From UMGS1649 sp045534225 (lineage in GTDB: Bacteria; Bacillota; Clostridia; TANB77; CAG-465): a stretch of DNA of 64,000 nucleotides. The DNA lies in contig JAZSJJ010000008.1 of NCBI GenBank assembly GCA_045534225.1, positions 1 to 64,000 on the forward strand. Reading direction: 5' to 3'. Made by a program: the position numbers and the translations under genes. The notes beneath the pieces were generated by a model. The model was not told where the DNA came from, made no database searches, and was given only the letters and a program-made list of their open reading frames with translations. This document shows, piece after piece, positions 16,277 through 25,185 of the stretch (its first letter is position 1; the number at the start of each line of letters is the position of its first letter).

Positions 16277-17143
16277 ATGCAAAATAATAAATTTAAATAT
16301 ATAACAGATATGGCAGATGAAAGGGTAGACGAATATAAGAAGACATATAACTTAAGTTACATTGATGGAATAAAAGTTGAATCGGCAAATAATAAAACAC
16401 ACAACATAACTACGGTAGAAGTGTTGGATACAAATGGCAAGCAAGCGCTCGGTAAAGATATAGGAAAGTATATTACATTAGAAATAAAAAATGTATTAAC
16501 GTTAGAGGATAATGAGATAGAAGATATAACCGATACATTAAGTAAAGCACTAGTAGGATTAATAGAAAATAATGTAAACAAAGTTATGGTTGTAGGGCTA
16601 GGTAATGAAATGGTTACAGCAGACTCACTAGGGCCGAAGGTTATTAAGAATATAAATGTAACTAGACATGTAATTAAATATATGAAGGAATTAGTAGAAC
16701 CGGGAACTAGAGAAATAACAGCATTAACACCTGGGGTTTTAGGAACAACAGGAATTGAAACAGAAGAAATAATAGAAGGTGTGGTAGAAAAAATAGAACC
16801 GGATTTAATAATTGTTATAGACAGCTTAGCCTCTCAAAGTATTACTAGAATTGGAACTACAATACAAATGGGAAATACGGGAATAACACCTGGTGCTGGA
16901 GTTGGAAACAAAAGAAAAGTGTTAAACAAAGGTACATTAAAAGTGCCTGTAATAGCGATAGGTGTACCAACAGTTGTAAATGCAAGTGTATTATTAAAAG
17001 AAATGCTAGATAAGCTAAACATATCTAGTGTAAGAAAGAATAAAAAGTTGTGCAACAATATGGTAGTAACACCAAAAGAAATAGATAGCTTAATAACAAA
17101 GATGACTAGAATAATATCTGACTCAATAAATGCTGCAATATAA
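16277..17143 (+). CDS. gpr: Germination protease GPR
   Basis: 288 residues, shorter than Bacillus GPR (about 370) but with its core: VVGLGNEMVTADSLGPKV (about 109-126), ALTPGVLGTTGIET (about 153-166) and DLIIVIDSLAS (about 180-190). GPR is an aspartic-type protease that breaks down the small acid-soluble proteins bound to spore DNA at germination. It is made in the forespore as a zymogen, normally under sigma-G. Its presence marks the organism as a spore former. The ribosome site lies in the hairpin of the preceding terminator. A perfect hairpin terminator follows. Confidence 0.94.
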   Translation: MQNNKFKYITDMADERVDEYKKTYNLSYIDGIKVESANNKTHNITTVEVLDTNGKQALGKDIGKYITLEIKNVLTLEDNEIEDITDTLSKALVGLIENNVNKVMVVGLGNEMVTADSLGPKVIKNINVTRHVIKYMKELVEPGTREITALTPGVLGTTGIETEEIIEGVVEKIEPDLIIVIDSLASQSITRIGTTIQMGNTGITPGAGVGNKRKVLNKGTLKVPVIAIGVPTVVNASVLLKEMLDKLNISSVRKNKKLCNNMVVTPKEIDSLITKMTRIISDSINAAI

Positions 17144-17161
17144 AATATGTTAAATAAAAGA

Positions 17162-17196
17162 AAAACGAGATAATTGATGCTAATTATCTCGTTTTA
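17162..17196 (+). terminator. Terminator of gpr
   Basis: Perfect 14-pair stem AAAACGAGATAATT (17162-17175) with AATTATCTCGTTTT (17182-17195). Confidence 0.9.
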
Positions 17197-17221
17197 TGGT
17201 ATTATTCATATGAGGTTGAAT

Positions 17222-17848
17222 ATGAGAAAAATAGCAAAAGATATAAAAAGTGAAAATAAAAGCAAAAAACATATAGATAAATTGTTAATAATATTAGGCT
17301 CAATGATAGTTGCATTAGGATTATTTAGTATACATTCAAGATGTGGAATTGCAGAAGGCGGACAACTTGGAGTAGAGCTGTTGTTTTTTAACCTTTTGGG
17401 AATAAGTCCGGGAATAGTTTCGGTAATAATAGATGCAACAGCATATATAATAGGAAGCCTCTTATTTGGAAAGAAATTTTTCTTTAATGCAATACTAGGC
17501 ACAGTATCTTACTCTGGTTTTTATTTATTATTTGAGAATGTACCAATATCCTTTCCAAATTTATCTAACAATTTGTTGTTGGCGTCAATAATAGGTGGAA
17601 TAATGGTTGGTATAGGATGTGGAATTGTAATAAGAAATAATGGTGCTTGCGGCGGGGATGATGCGGTAGCATTAATAATATCTAAATTATCTAAACTACC
17701 AATAGCAATTAGTTATTTGTTATTAGATATAATAGTAATATTACTTTCACTTACTTATATAGATTTGAGCAACATTATTTATTCGTTCATAACTGCAACT
17801 ATTTCGTCAATGCTAATAGGTTGTATAGCAAAAGGAAAAGATAAATAA
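17222..17848 (+). CDS. YitT-family membrane protein
   Basis: 208 residues with about five to six membrane segments and the Gly-rich pattern of the YitT/DUF161 family: GIAEGGQLGVELLF after the first helix, GGIMVGIGCGIVIRNNGACGGDDA later. The C-terminal cytoplasmic DUF2179 domain of full YitT proteins is missing, so this is the short form. The start at 17222 follows GAGGT; frames that begin earlier start inside the gpr terminator. Cellular role of the family is not established. Placement after gpr hints at sporulation use, but there is no direct evidence. Confidence 0.8.
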   Translation: MRKIAKDIKSENKSKKHIDKLLIILGSMIVALGLFSIHSRCGIAEGGQLGVELLFFNLLGISPGIVSVIIDATAYIIGSLLFGKKFFFNAILGTVSYSGFYLLFENVPISFPNLSNNLLLASIIGGIMVGIGCGIVIRNNGACGGDDAVALIISKLSKLPIAISYLLLDIIVILLSLTYIDLSNIIYSFITATISSMLIGCIAKGKDK

Positions 17849-17851
17849 TAG

Positions 17852-17880
17852 TTGTAACATGTATGGTTTTATGGTATAAC
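17852..17880 (+). promoter_or_regulatory. Promoter of the hydrolase gene
   Basis: TTGTAA (17852-17857), 17-base spacer, TATAAC (17875-17880), with ATGG just before the -10 (extended -10-like). Confidence 0.65.
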
Positions 17881-17902
17881 CTTTAACATAAGAGAGGGAA
17901 AA

Positions 17903-18565
17903 ATGAAAGTTAAAGTAAATGATGTAGTTTTAAATTACGATGTAGTAGGTACGGGTTATCCAATTATATTACTTCATGGTAATGGAGAAAACTACACAAT
18001 ATTTAATAAATTAATAGAAAAGTTGCAAGAAGATTACACTGTGTATGCGGTAGATAGTCGTTCACATGGTGATAGTGAAGATACGGAGGAAGTCTCCTAT
18101 GAATTAATGGCAGAAGATATAATTCAGTTTATAAAAGAATTAAATATAGAAAATCCTATGCTTTATGGATTTAGCGATGGTGGTATAGTAGGATTGTTAA
18201 TTGCGATAAAGGAACCAGAACTTTTATCTAAACTAATAGTAAGTGGTGTAAATATAAATCCTAAAGGCCTAAAAAATGGTACATATATTGGGTGTAAAAT
18301 TGCATCTCTGCTTACTAAGAATAAGTTAATAAAAATGATGGTAAATGAACCTAATATACAATTAGCAGAATTAAATAAGATAAAAGTGCCAACTACATTA
18401 CTTGTTGGAGATAGAGATTGTATAAAATTATCTCATACTAAATTAATACATAGGAATATACCAAATAGTAAATTAGAAGTAGTAAAAAGAGCAGGACACT
18501 CTAATTACATAATTGGAAAAGATAGAATATATCACATATTGAAGAAATACATTGAAAATACATAA
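17903..18565 (+). CDS. Alpha/beta-fold hydrolase
   Basis: 220 residues. Oxyanion loop LLHGNGEN (about 24-31), nucleophile elbow GFSDGG (Ser near 90), acid GDRD (about 168-171) and catalytic His in RAGHSN (about 193-198) complete a Ser-Asp-His triad. The cap domain is short. No signal peptide, so it is cytoplasmic; the substrate cannot be told from sequence. It stands between its own promoter and that of the next gene. Confidence 0.9.
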   Translation: MKVKVNDVVLNYDVVGTGYPIILLHGNGENYTIFNKLIEKLQEDYTVYAVDSRSHGDSEDTEEVSYELMAEDIIQFIKELNIENPMLYGFSDGGIVGLLIAIKEPELLSKLIVSGVNINPKGLKNGTYIGCKIASLLTKNKLIKMMVNEPNIQLAELNKIKVPTTLLVGDRDCIKLSHTKLIHRNIPNSKLEVVKRAGHSNYIIGKDRIYHILKKYIENT

Positions 18566-18580
18566 GAAAAAGTGTATAAT
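18552..18580 (+). promoter_or_regulatory. Promoter of the bactofilin-like gene
   Basis: TTGAAA (18552-18557), 17-base spacer, perfect TATAAT (18575-18580). It overlaps the last codons of the hydrolase gene. Confidence 0.7.
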
Positions 18581-18603
18581 TGCACTGAAAGAAGGGGTAT
18601 TAA

Positions 18604-19878
18604 ATGAAGAAGAAAATAGTAGCAATTTTATTTGTATTTGTTTTGATGTTAACAACATTTAGCAATACATATGGGATAGAATTATTAAATGTGGAGGTAT
18701 ATGAAACAGCCTATAGATTAAGTAAAGACAATGATATAAACCTACCATTTATAAATGTTTTTGATAAAAGTGCCACATACGATAAAACGGTAAAACATTC
18801 TGGAATAACATTTGGCGAAACTACAATAGATGTAGAAGATAAATTAGAAGGTATACATGCTATTCTTACCGGAGACATGGTTACAATAAAAGGCGAAATA
18901 GAACATGGCGTTATACTAGCTAATAATGTTGTTATTGAGGGAAAAATATCAGATGATACTATAATAATAGCAGAAACTGTTAAAATAACAGAAAAAGCGG
19001 TTGTAGAAAGAGATATACTTGTAATTGCAACAGATTTAGATGTATTAGGTACAGTTAAAGGTAACTTGATAGCAGTTTCAACTGATGCAAAAGTCTCAGG
19101 CGTAATAGAGCAAGATTTAAGAATAGTAACAGGTACTTTAAATTTAGAAAACAGCACAATAAAAGGCAAACTAGAAGCGGAAGTGGATTTTGAAGGAGTA
19201 AAAAAAGACATATTAACTGCTTATCCAGAAGCTGTAGTTGCATTAGATGTTAAGGAAGATAATAGTGTAAATATAGTAAGAATAGTTCTTAAAGGAATTA
19301 AAACTGTGCTTGTATATACATTTATAGCAGCAGTAATAACTAAGAAGAATAAATCAGTAGCAACAAAAATGTCAGCAAGATTTATGGAAAATTCAACATT
19401 CGGAATTTTATCTTCAGCTGCAGTATTAACATTAGCACCATTATTATTAATTGTATTAACATTTGCAGGAGTAGTAGGATTAGGAATAATTGCATGGCCA
19501 GTATTAATAATATTTACAGCAGTAATATTATTAGCTCTAGTAACAAGTCAATTAATAGTTGGATTGTTTATTTACGAAGTAATTAAGAAAAAAGCAAGTA
19601 AATATAGAATACCAGCATTAGCAGTAATATATACAGTGCTATTTGCATTAACACAAATACCAGTAATATATTCTTATGCAATAGTAGCAATATCTTTAGT
19701 AGCTTTAGGAATTGTATTAACATATATATTTAAGAAAAACGAAACTTCAGAGTTTATTGATGCAAGTGAAGATAAAGTAGTAAAAATGGAAGATACAAAC
19801 AAAGATAAAGAAGTAGAAGAAACAGTAGAACAAAAAGATAATTCAAAGAAAAAGAATAAGAAAAATAAAAAGAAATAA
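18604..19878 (+). CDS. Secreted bactofilin-like domain with membrane tail
   Basis: 424 residues. A signal peptide (1 to about 24, ending near NTYG) is followed by a beta-helix-like region (about 80-195) of short repeating strands (GDMVTIKGEI, ANNVVIEGKI, AETVKITEKA, ATDLDVLGTV), as in bactofilin/polymer-forming domains. Then come three or four membrane helices (about 220-380) and a Lys/Glu-rich cytoplasmic tail ending in poly-Lys. Bactofilins form cytoskeletal scaffolds, but here the domain should face outward, so a scaffold at the cell surface is an inference. Ends at a hairpin terminator. Confidence 0.8.
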   Translation: MKKKIVAILFVFVLMLTTFSNTYGIELLNVEVYETAYRLSKDNDINLPFINVFDKSATYDKTVKHSGITFGETTIDVEDKLEGIHAILTGDMVTIKGEIEHGVILANNVVIEGKISDDTIIIAETVKITEKAVVERDILVIATDLDVLGTVKGNLIAVSTDAKVSGVIEQDLRIVTGTLNLENSTIKGKLEAEVDFEGVKKDILTAYPEAVVALDVKEDNSVNIVRIVLKGIKTVLVYTFIAAVITKKNKSVATKMSARFMENSTFGILSSAAVLTLAPLLLIVLTFAGVVGLGIIAWPVLIIFTAVILLALVTSQLIVGLFIYEVIKKKASKYRIPALAVIYTVLFALTQIPVIYSYAIVAISLVALGIVLTYIFKKNETSEFIDASEDKVVKMEDTNKDKEVEETVEQKDNSKKKNKKNKKK

Positions 19879-19887
19879 TAGAATAAT

Positions 19888-19913
19888 AAAAGGGGACATA
19901 TGTCCTCTTTTTT
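19888..19913 (+). terminator. Terminator of the bactofilin-like gene
   Basis: Stem AAAAGGGGACA (19888-19898) with TGTCCTCTTTT (19901-19911), one G-T pair, then T. Confidence 0.88.
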
Positions 19914-19915
19914 GT

Positions 19916-19943
19916 AACACCAATATAAAAGATACATACAATA
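19916..19943 (+). promoter_or_regulatory. Candidate mother-cell sporulation promoter
   Basis: CATACAATA (19935-19943) fits the sigma-K -10 pattern CATAnnnTA and also the sigma-E -10 CATACAnT. AAC (19916-19918) is 16 bases upstream, fitting the sigma-K -35. No sigma-A promoter is evident. Inference only. Confidence 0.4.
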
Positions 19944-19975
19944 TACTAGATGTGAAAACATCTAGAAAGGCAGAC

Positions 19976-20389
19976 ATGAATATGAATAGATGCTGTAGAA
20001 ACCAAGGAATGTATGGAAACCAAGGATGCCAATCTACTGGCTCGCAATATTGTAATTATGATACAACAATAGTAAGTTATGTTGAAGGACCGGTTGGACC
20101 GCAAGGGCCAATGGGTAGACCGGGACCAGCAGGACCAGCAGGACCTCAAGGTCCAGCGGGTCCAGTTGGACCACAAGGACCTCAAGGAGTACCGGGGGCA
20201 GTAGGCGCAACGGGTGCTACTGGAGCAACAGGCCCAGCAGGAGCAGATGGTTTAACACCAGTACTAACAATAGGAACTGTAACAACAGGTGCGCCTGGTA
20301 CGCCAGCTGAAGCTACAATAACAGGAACGGCGCCAAACTTTGTGTTAAACTTAACAATTCCACAAGGTGAACCAGGAACAACAGTCTAA
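19976..20389 (+). CDS. Collagen-like, possibly spore-surface, protein
   Basis: 137 residues. A Cys-, Asn- and Met-rich head (1-30) is followed by about twenty Gly-X-Y triplets (near 39-95, e.g. GPVGPQGPMG) and a C-terminal domain with PNFVLNLTIPQGEPG. Gly-X-Y proteins form trimeric filaments; in spore formers they often decorate the exosporium, and Cys-rich heads can anchor them. The ATG at 19976 is chosen because AGAAAGG precedes it; the GTG at 19952 has no ribosome site. The upstream sigma-K/E-like box supports a mother-cell role. Codon use is more GC-rich because of Gly and Pro. Confidence 0.8.
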   Translation: MNMNRCCRNQGMYGNQGCQSTGSQYCNYDTTIVSYVEGPVGPQGPMGRPGPAGPAGPQGPAGPVGPQGPQGVPGAVGATGATGATGPAGADGLTPVLTIGTVTTGAPGTPAEATITGTAPNFVLNLTIPQGEPGTTV

Positions 20390-20433
20390 GCGTAATAAAT
20401 TAATGTTTTTTACCACAAAATGGCTGAAAATGC

Positions 20434-20515
20434 TTGCAAAATACTGGAAGGTGTAGTAAAATATTAATTGTCAGTAAGAGAAATGCAAAATGAGAGGACG
20501 GAAGTCCTCTCATTT
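20434..20515 (+). promoter_or_regulatory. rimP-operon promoter and leader hairpin
   Basis: TTGCAA (20434-20439), 17-base spacer, TAAAAT (20457-20462). The leader then forms a perfect 12-pair hairpin AAATGAGAGGAC (20488-20499) with GTCCTCTCATTT (20504-20515) and a GGAA loop. A T run is missing, so it is not a plain terminator; it may protect the mRNA or control entry into the operon. Confidence 0.65.
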
Positions 20516-20537
20516 GTGTAATTAAAAGGAGGGTGCT

Positions 20538-20993
20538 ATGTCTAAATTAACAGACAGTATTCATGCTGCCGTAACAGAGGATGTAGAAAGCTTAGGGTAC
20601 ACAGTAGAATACGTAGAAAATGTAAAAGAGGGCGAAAGCAAAATATTAAGAGTTGTTATTGACAAAGAGAATACATCACTAACAACAGACGATTGCGAAA
20701 TCGTAAGTAGAAAGATTGAGGATAAGGTAGATTCTTTAATGAAGGATGAAATGTACATATTAGAAATATCTTCACCTGGTCTTGAAAGACAGTTAAAGAA
20801 TACTAAGTTATATATTAAATATCTTGGTTCTAACGTACATGTAAAACTATATAATAAAGTTGAAGATGTAAAAGAACTAGAAGGAATTCTTAAAGAAGCT
20901 ACAGATGAGTACATTGTACTTGATGTAGAAGGAAAAGAAATAAAAATTGAAAGAGAAAATATTACGTGTGCAAACACTGTATATGAATTTTAG
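20538..20993 (+). CDS. rimP: Ribosome maturation factor RimP
   Basis: 151 residues, usual size. RimP helps assemble the 30S subunit. The N-terminal alpha/beta domain carries the SRKIEDKVD and ILEISSPGLERQLK segments (about 55-63, 75-88) that mark the family, and an SH3-like barrel follows. It is the first gene of the nusA-infB operon. Good AGGAGG before the ATG at 20538. Confidence 0.95.
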   Translation: MSKLTDSIHAAVTEDVESLGYTVEYVENVKEGESKILRVVIDKENTSLTTDDCEIVSRKIEDKVDSLMKDEMYILEISSPGLERQLKNTKLYIKYLGSNVHVKLYNKVEDVKELEGILKEATDEYIVLDVEGKEIKIERENITCANTVYEF

Positions 20994-21008
20994 GAGGAGA
21001 TTAGAAAA

Positions 21009-22088
21009 ATGGCAAAGGTAAGCAAATCAAAAGCAAGTGCAGCAGAATTATTAGAAGCACTAGATGAGTTACAATCAGAAAAGGGAATAACTAAGGAGTA
21101 CATGATAGAATCATTAAAATTAGCATTAGAAGCAGCATATAGAAAAAACTATGAAACTGAAGAAAATGTTAAAGTAGATATTGATGAGGATACTGGTATA
21201 GTTTCAGTATACGCATTGAAAACTATTGTTGAAGAAGTGGATAACCCTGATCTTGAAATAAGCTTAGAAGCAGCAAAGTTAATAAGCAAACGTTCTAAAG
21301 TTGGTGGAGAAATTAAATTAGAAGTTACTCCAAAGAACTTTGGTAGAATTGCAGCTAGTGCAGGTAAACAAATAATAATTCAAAGATTAAGAGAAGCTGA
21401 ACATGATTTAGTTTATACACAATATAGCGATAAACAAGGCGAAATAGTTATAGGTGTTGTTCAAAGAACAGACAAAATGGGTATGATAGTTGACCTTGGT
21501 AGAGTAGAAGCTTTAATACCTTCTAAAGAATTAGTACCAACAGAAAGATTTGAAACACACGAAAGAATTAAAGCTTATGTACAAAAAGTAGATGACTCTG
21601 CTAAATTTGGGCCACAAGTAGTATTATCTAGACGTGATCCTGGATTTGTTAAAAAATTATTTGAACTAGAAGTTCCAGAAATAGAAGAAGGAATAGTTGA
21701 AATAAAAGCAGTAGCAAGAGAAGCTGGTCTAAGAAGTAAAATAGCTGTATGGTCAGATGATGAAAACATAGATCCAGTAGGAGCATGTATTGGTAAAAAA
21801 GGTATAAGAATAAATACAGTATCTGAAGAATTAAACGGAGAAAAAATTGATGTTATACCATATAGCGATGACGTTCCAAGCTTTATAGTTAACGCATTAT
21901 CTCCAGCAGGAATAATGGCAATAGATATTAACGATGAAGAACACATTGCAACAATAGTTGTTCCAGATGACCAATTATCTTTAGCAATTGGTGCAAAAGG
22001 ACAAAACGTAAGACTAGCAGCAATACTTACAGGATGGAAAATAGATATTAAGACAAAATCAGAAATAGAAAACAGAATAGTTGAATAA
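21009..22088 (+). CDS. nusA: Transcription factor NusA
   Basis: 359 residues, the short Gram-positive form without the C-terminal acidic repeats of E. coli. It has an N-terminal RNA-polymerase-binding domain, an S1 domain (about 135-200; GEIVIGVVQRTDKMGMIVDLG), then two KH domains with GACIGKKGIRI and IGAKGQNVRLA motifs. NusA controls pausing, termination and antitermination. The gap to rimP is 15 bases and includes GGAGGA. Confidence 0.97.
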   Translation: MAKVSKSKASAAELLEALDELQSEKGITKEYMIESLKLALEAAYRKNYETEENVKVDIDEDTGIVSVYALKTIVEEVDNPDLEISLEAAKLISKRSKVGGEIKLEVTPKNFGRIAASAGKQIIIQRLREAEHDLVYTQYSDKQGEIVIGVVQRTDKMGMIVDLGRVEALIPSKELVPTERFETHERIKAYVQKVDDSAKFGPQVVLSRRDPGFVKKLFELEVPEIEEGIVEIKAVAREAGLRSKIAVWSDDENIDPVGACIGKKGIRINTVSEELNGEKIDVIPYSDDVPSFIVNALSPAGIMAIDINDEEHIATIVVPDDQLSLAIGAKGQNVRLAAILTGWKIDIKTKSEIENRIVE

Positions 22089-22104
22089 GCTATAAGGAGA
22101 GTTC

Positions 22105-22356
22105 ATGATAAAACAAAGAACTTGTGTAGCATGTAGAACTAAGAATACCAAAGATAATTTGTTAAGAATAGTAGCAGATGAAAATGGTAATGCGGTTTTA
22201 GATGAAACACAAAAAATGAATACAAGAGCAATATACATTTGTAATAACAAGAATTGCATAAATAGATTGTTAAAAGCAAAAGATATTACTAAATGTGTAA
22301 AAATAAAAGTAAAACAAGAAAGTATACAAGAATTATTAAGAAATTTGGGGGAATAA
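22105..22356 (+). CDS. rnpM: RNase P modulator RnpM (YlxR)
   Basis: 83 residues of the YlxR/DUF448 family with the opening RTCVACRTK (about 4-12), which holds a pair of Cys residues, and TRAIYICNNKNC (about 44-55). Recent work on B. subtilis shows that the protein binds the RNase P RNA and modulates its activity. It lies in the conserved place between nusA and infB. The ribosomal L7Ae-like ylxQ gene that usually follows is absent. Confidence 0.92.
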   Translation: MIKQRTCVACRTKNTKDNLLRIVADENGNAVLDETQKMNTRAIYICNNKNCINRLLKAKDITKCVKIKVKQESIQELLRNLGE

Positions 22357-22359
22357 GAT

Positions 22360-25185
22360 TTGGGAAAAATTAAAGTAAGCGAATTAGCTAAAAAAGTTAA
22401 TATGGCAGAAGATGTAGTAATAAAGAAGTTAAAAACATTTGGAGTTAATGTAGAAAATGGTGCAAGTATGGTAGAAGAATCATACGCTAGTAAATTAAGT
22501 GGAAGTACACCTCACATAATACGTAGACAAGTGAAGGTTGTAACTACTGATGAATCTGGTAATAAAGTAGAAAGAATAACTACTAATGCAGGCGGAACAA
22601 TTCAAAAGAGTGTTGTTCGTGAAAAGAAACAAGAGAAACCTACATATAGCAAAGAAGGTCTAGGTGTTGTTAGAAGTAACAGAAATAGAAACAACAATAG
22701 AATGCAAAATATAGTAGTTACTCAAAATGGTAAAAAGGTAGAACCTAAAGTAGAAGCAAAACCAGTAGTAGAAGAACCAAAAACTCCAGTAGTAGAGAAA
22801 GTACAAGAAAAAGTTGAAACTAAACCTATGGAAAAACCAGAGGCTAAAGTTTCTGCACCTAAAGCACCAGAAAATAAAGTAGAAACTAAAAAATATCCAG
22901 AAAACAAACCTGGATTTAACAGAGACAATAAAGATAATAGAGAAAACAAATTCCAAAATAGAGATAATAATAGATTTAACAAAGATAGAAAAGAAGGCGT
23001 AAATGGTAACAGACCATTTAACAAAGGACCAAGAAACCAAGAAGGTAGAAATGGTGAAAGACCAAACAAACCAAATTTCCAAAATAGAGATAATAATAGA
23101 AGTGGAACAAACACTGGATATAGAGTAAATAAATTCATCAAAGAAACAATAGATGATACAATTCAAAAAGAAACAAGAGATTACTCTACAACATTAATAG
23201 ATAAGAAAAAATATAATTCTGAAAGAGCAGAAAAACCTGAATCTACAACAAAGAGAGCAGCTAAAAATGCTAATGAAATTAGAGAAAAGAATACTAGAAT
23301 GGAATTTAGCAAATTTAGAGGTATGTCAGTTTCTGAAGAAGGCTTAATGGATCTATATGATAGAGGAGAAAACAGAAAAGGTAAAGCAAAAGCTAAAAAG
23401 CAAAAAGTAGAGATGAATACTACTAAGATAATACCTTTAACAGAAGTTGAACTTCCAGAATCTATGAGCGTTAAAGATTTCGCAGAAAAATTAAAGAAAC
23501 AAGCATCAGAAATAATTAAGAAACTATTCTCAATGGGAATACTAGCAACAGTAAACCAAGAGATAGATTTCGATACAGCATTTTTAATAGCATCAGAATT
23601 TGGAATTAATGCAACTAAACAAGTTGTAGTAACAGAAGAAGATGTGTTATTTGATGATTCGGAGGATAACGAAGAAGATCTAGAAATCAGACCACCAGTT
23701 GTAACAATAATGGGACACGTTGACCATGGTAAAACATCATTACTAGATAAAATACGTTCATCAAATGTTACAGCAGGAGAATCTGGTGGTATTACACAAC
23801 ATATTGGTGCATACAAAGTTAAAATCAATGGTCGTGAAATCGCATTCTTAGATACACCAGGACATGAAGCGTTCACAGAAATGAGAGCAAGAGGTGCTCA
23901 ACTTACAGATATAGTTGTAATAGTTGTAGCAGCAGATGATGGTATAAAACCACAAACAGTTGAAGCAATTAACCACGCTAAAGCAGCTGGAGTATCAATA
24001 ATTGTTGCAATCAACAAGATAGATAAAGATACAGCAAACGCTGAAAGAGTAAAACAAGATTTACTTGAAGTTGGTCTTGTTCCAGAAGAATGGGGTGGAG
24101 ATACAATCTGTGTACCAGTATCTGCAAAAACAGGTAATGGAATAGAAAATCTTCTTGAAATGATTCTTCTAGTAGCAGATGTAAAAGAACTTAAAGCTAA
24201 CCCTAACAAACAAGCTAAGGGTACAGTTATAGAAGCAAAACTAGACAAGACTAAAGGACCTCTAGCAACAGTACTTGTACAAAGAGGTACATTAAATGTT
24301 GGAGATACAATAGTTCTTGGAGATACAATTGGTAGAGTTCGTGTAATGACAAACGATAAAGGAGAGAAAGTTAAAAAAGCAGGACCTTCTACACCAGTTG
24401 AAATCTTAGGTTTAGGTGCAGTTCCTGAAACAGGAGATACATTCTATGAAGTTAAGGATGAAAAGACAGCACATAAATTAATAGAAAAGAGAAAGGCACA
24501 ACATAGATTAGACCTTATCAAGAAAGGTAGCGCAGTTACTCTTGATGATTTATTTAGCAAGATTAAAGACGGCGAATTAATTAATCTAGATGTTGTACTT
24601 AGAGCAGACGTTAAAGGTTCTGCAGAAGCAGTTAAAGAATCATTAGAAAAATTATCTAATGATGAAGTAAGAGTAAGAGTTATAGCATCAAATACTGGTG
24701 AAATAACAGAATCAGATATCACTCTTGCAAAAGTATCCAACGCAATTGTTATAGGATTCAATGTTAAAGCTAATGGAAATGTTCAAGCTATGGCAGATAA
24801 AGAAAAAGTAGATTTAAGACTATACAAAGTTATCTACGATGCAATAGAAGATGTAGAACTAGCTATGAAAGGTAAAGTTAAACCTAAATACAAACAAGTG
24901 GATATTGGTAAAGCAGAAATTAGACATATATTCAAACTTTCTACAGCTGGTATTATTGCAGGAAGCTATATACTAGAAGGTAAAGTAGTAAGAAATGCAA
25001 TGGCTAGACTTGTAAGAAAAGGTGAAGTAATTCTTGAAACTAAGATAGAATCAGTAAAACGTGAAAAAGACGATGTTAAAGAAGTAGCAGAAGGATACGA
25101 ATGTGGTATTAAAGTATCTGATTCAAATGAAATCAAAGAAGGCGACATTCTAGAATGCTATGAATTAGTTGAGGAGAAAAAATAA
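22360..25185 (+). CDS. infB: Translation initiation factor IF-2
   Basis: 941 residues. N-terminal IF2_N helix domain (1-50), a long Lys/Asn/Arg-rich disordered stretch (about 90-330), a second IF2_N domain (about 365-415), then the GTPase core with GHVDHGKTSL (near 451) and NKID, and the beta-barrel and C-terminal domains that hold fMet-tRNA. The start is TTG at 22360, three bases after the rnpM stop, with GGGGG upstream. It shares one base with rbfA (TAATG). The Asn/Arg-rich linker with repeats such as NRDNNRFNKDR is notable but typical for AT-rich genomes. Confidence 0.96.
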   Translation: MGKIKVSELAKKVNMAEDVVIKKLKTFGVNVENGASMVEESYASKLSGSTPHIIRRQVKVVTTDESGNKVERITTNAGGTIQKSVVREKKQEKPTYSKEGLGVVRSNRNRNNNRMQNIVVTQNGKKVEPKVEAKPVVEEPKTPVVEKVQEKVETKPMEKPEAKVSAPKAPENKVETKKYPENKPGFNRDNKDNRENKFQNRDNNRFNKDRKEGVNGNRPFNKGPRNQEGRNGERPNKPNFQNRDNNRSGTNTGYRVNKFIKETIDDTIQKETRDYSTTLIDKKKYNSERAEKPESTTKRAAKNANEIREKNTRMEFSKFRGMSVSEEGLMDLYDRGENRKGKAKAKKQKVEMNTTKIIPLTEVELPESMSVKDFAEKLKKQASEIIKKLFSMGILATVNQEIDFDTAFLIASEFGINATKQVVVTEEDVLFDDSEDNEEDLEIRPPVVTIMGHVDHGKTSLLDKIRSSNVTAGESGGITQHIGAYKVKINGREIAFLDTPGHEAFTEMRARGAQLTDIVVIVVAADDGIKPQTVEAINHAKAAGVSIIVAINKIDKDTANAERVKQDLLEVGLVPEEWGGDTICVPVSAKTGNGIENLLEMILLVADVKELKANPNKQAKGTVIEAKLDKTKGPLATVLVQRGTLNVGDTIVLGDTIGRVRVMTNDKGEKVKKAGPSTPVEILGLGAVPETGDTFYEVKDEKTAHKLIEKRKAQHRLDLIKKGSAVTLDDLFSKIKDGELINLDVVLRADVKGSAEAVKESLEKLSNDEVRVRVIASNTGEITESDITLAKVSNAIVIGFNVKANGNVQAMADKEKVDLRLYKVIYDAIEDVELAMKGKVKPKYKQVDIGKAEIRHIFKLSTAGIIAGSYILEGKVVRNAMARLVRKGEVILETKIESVKREKDDVKEVAEGYECGIKVSDSNEIKEGDILECYELVEEKK

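Noticed and set aside
17174..17221. Earlier starts of the YitT-type protein
   Set aside because: They lie inside the gpr terminator; the ATG at 17222 has GAGGT at proper distance.
20070..20260. Short repeats that might be a CRISPR or satellite array
   Set aside because: The repeats keep the codon frame and encode Gly-X-Y triplets of the collagen-like protein. No CRISPR array was found in the window.
22660..23166. Minus-strand frames opposite the infB linker
   Set aside because: Low-complexity Phe/Ser/Ile products that mirror the Asn/Lys-rich linker; infB is certain.
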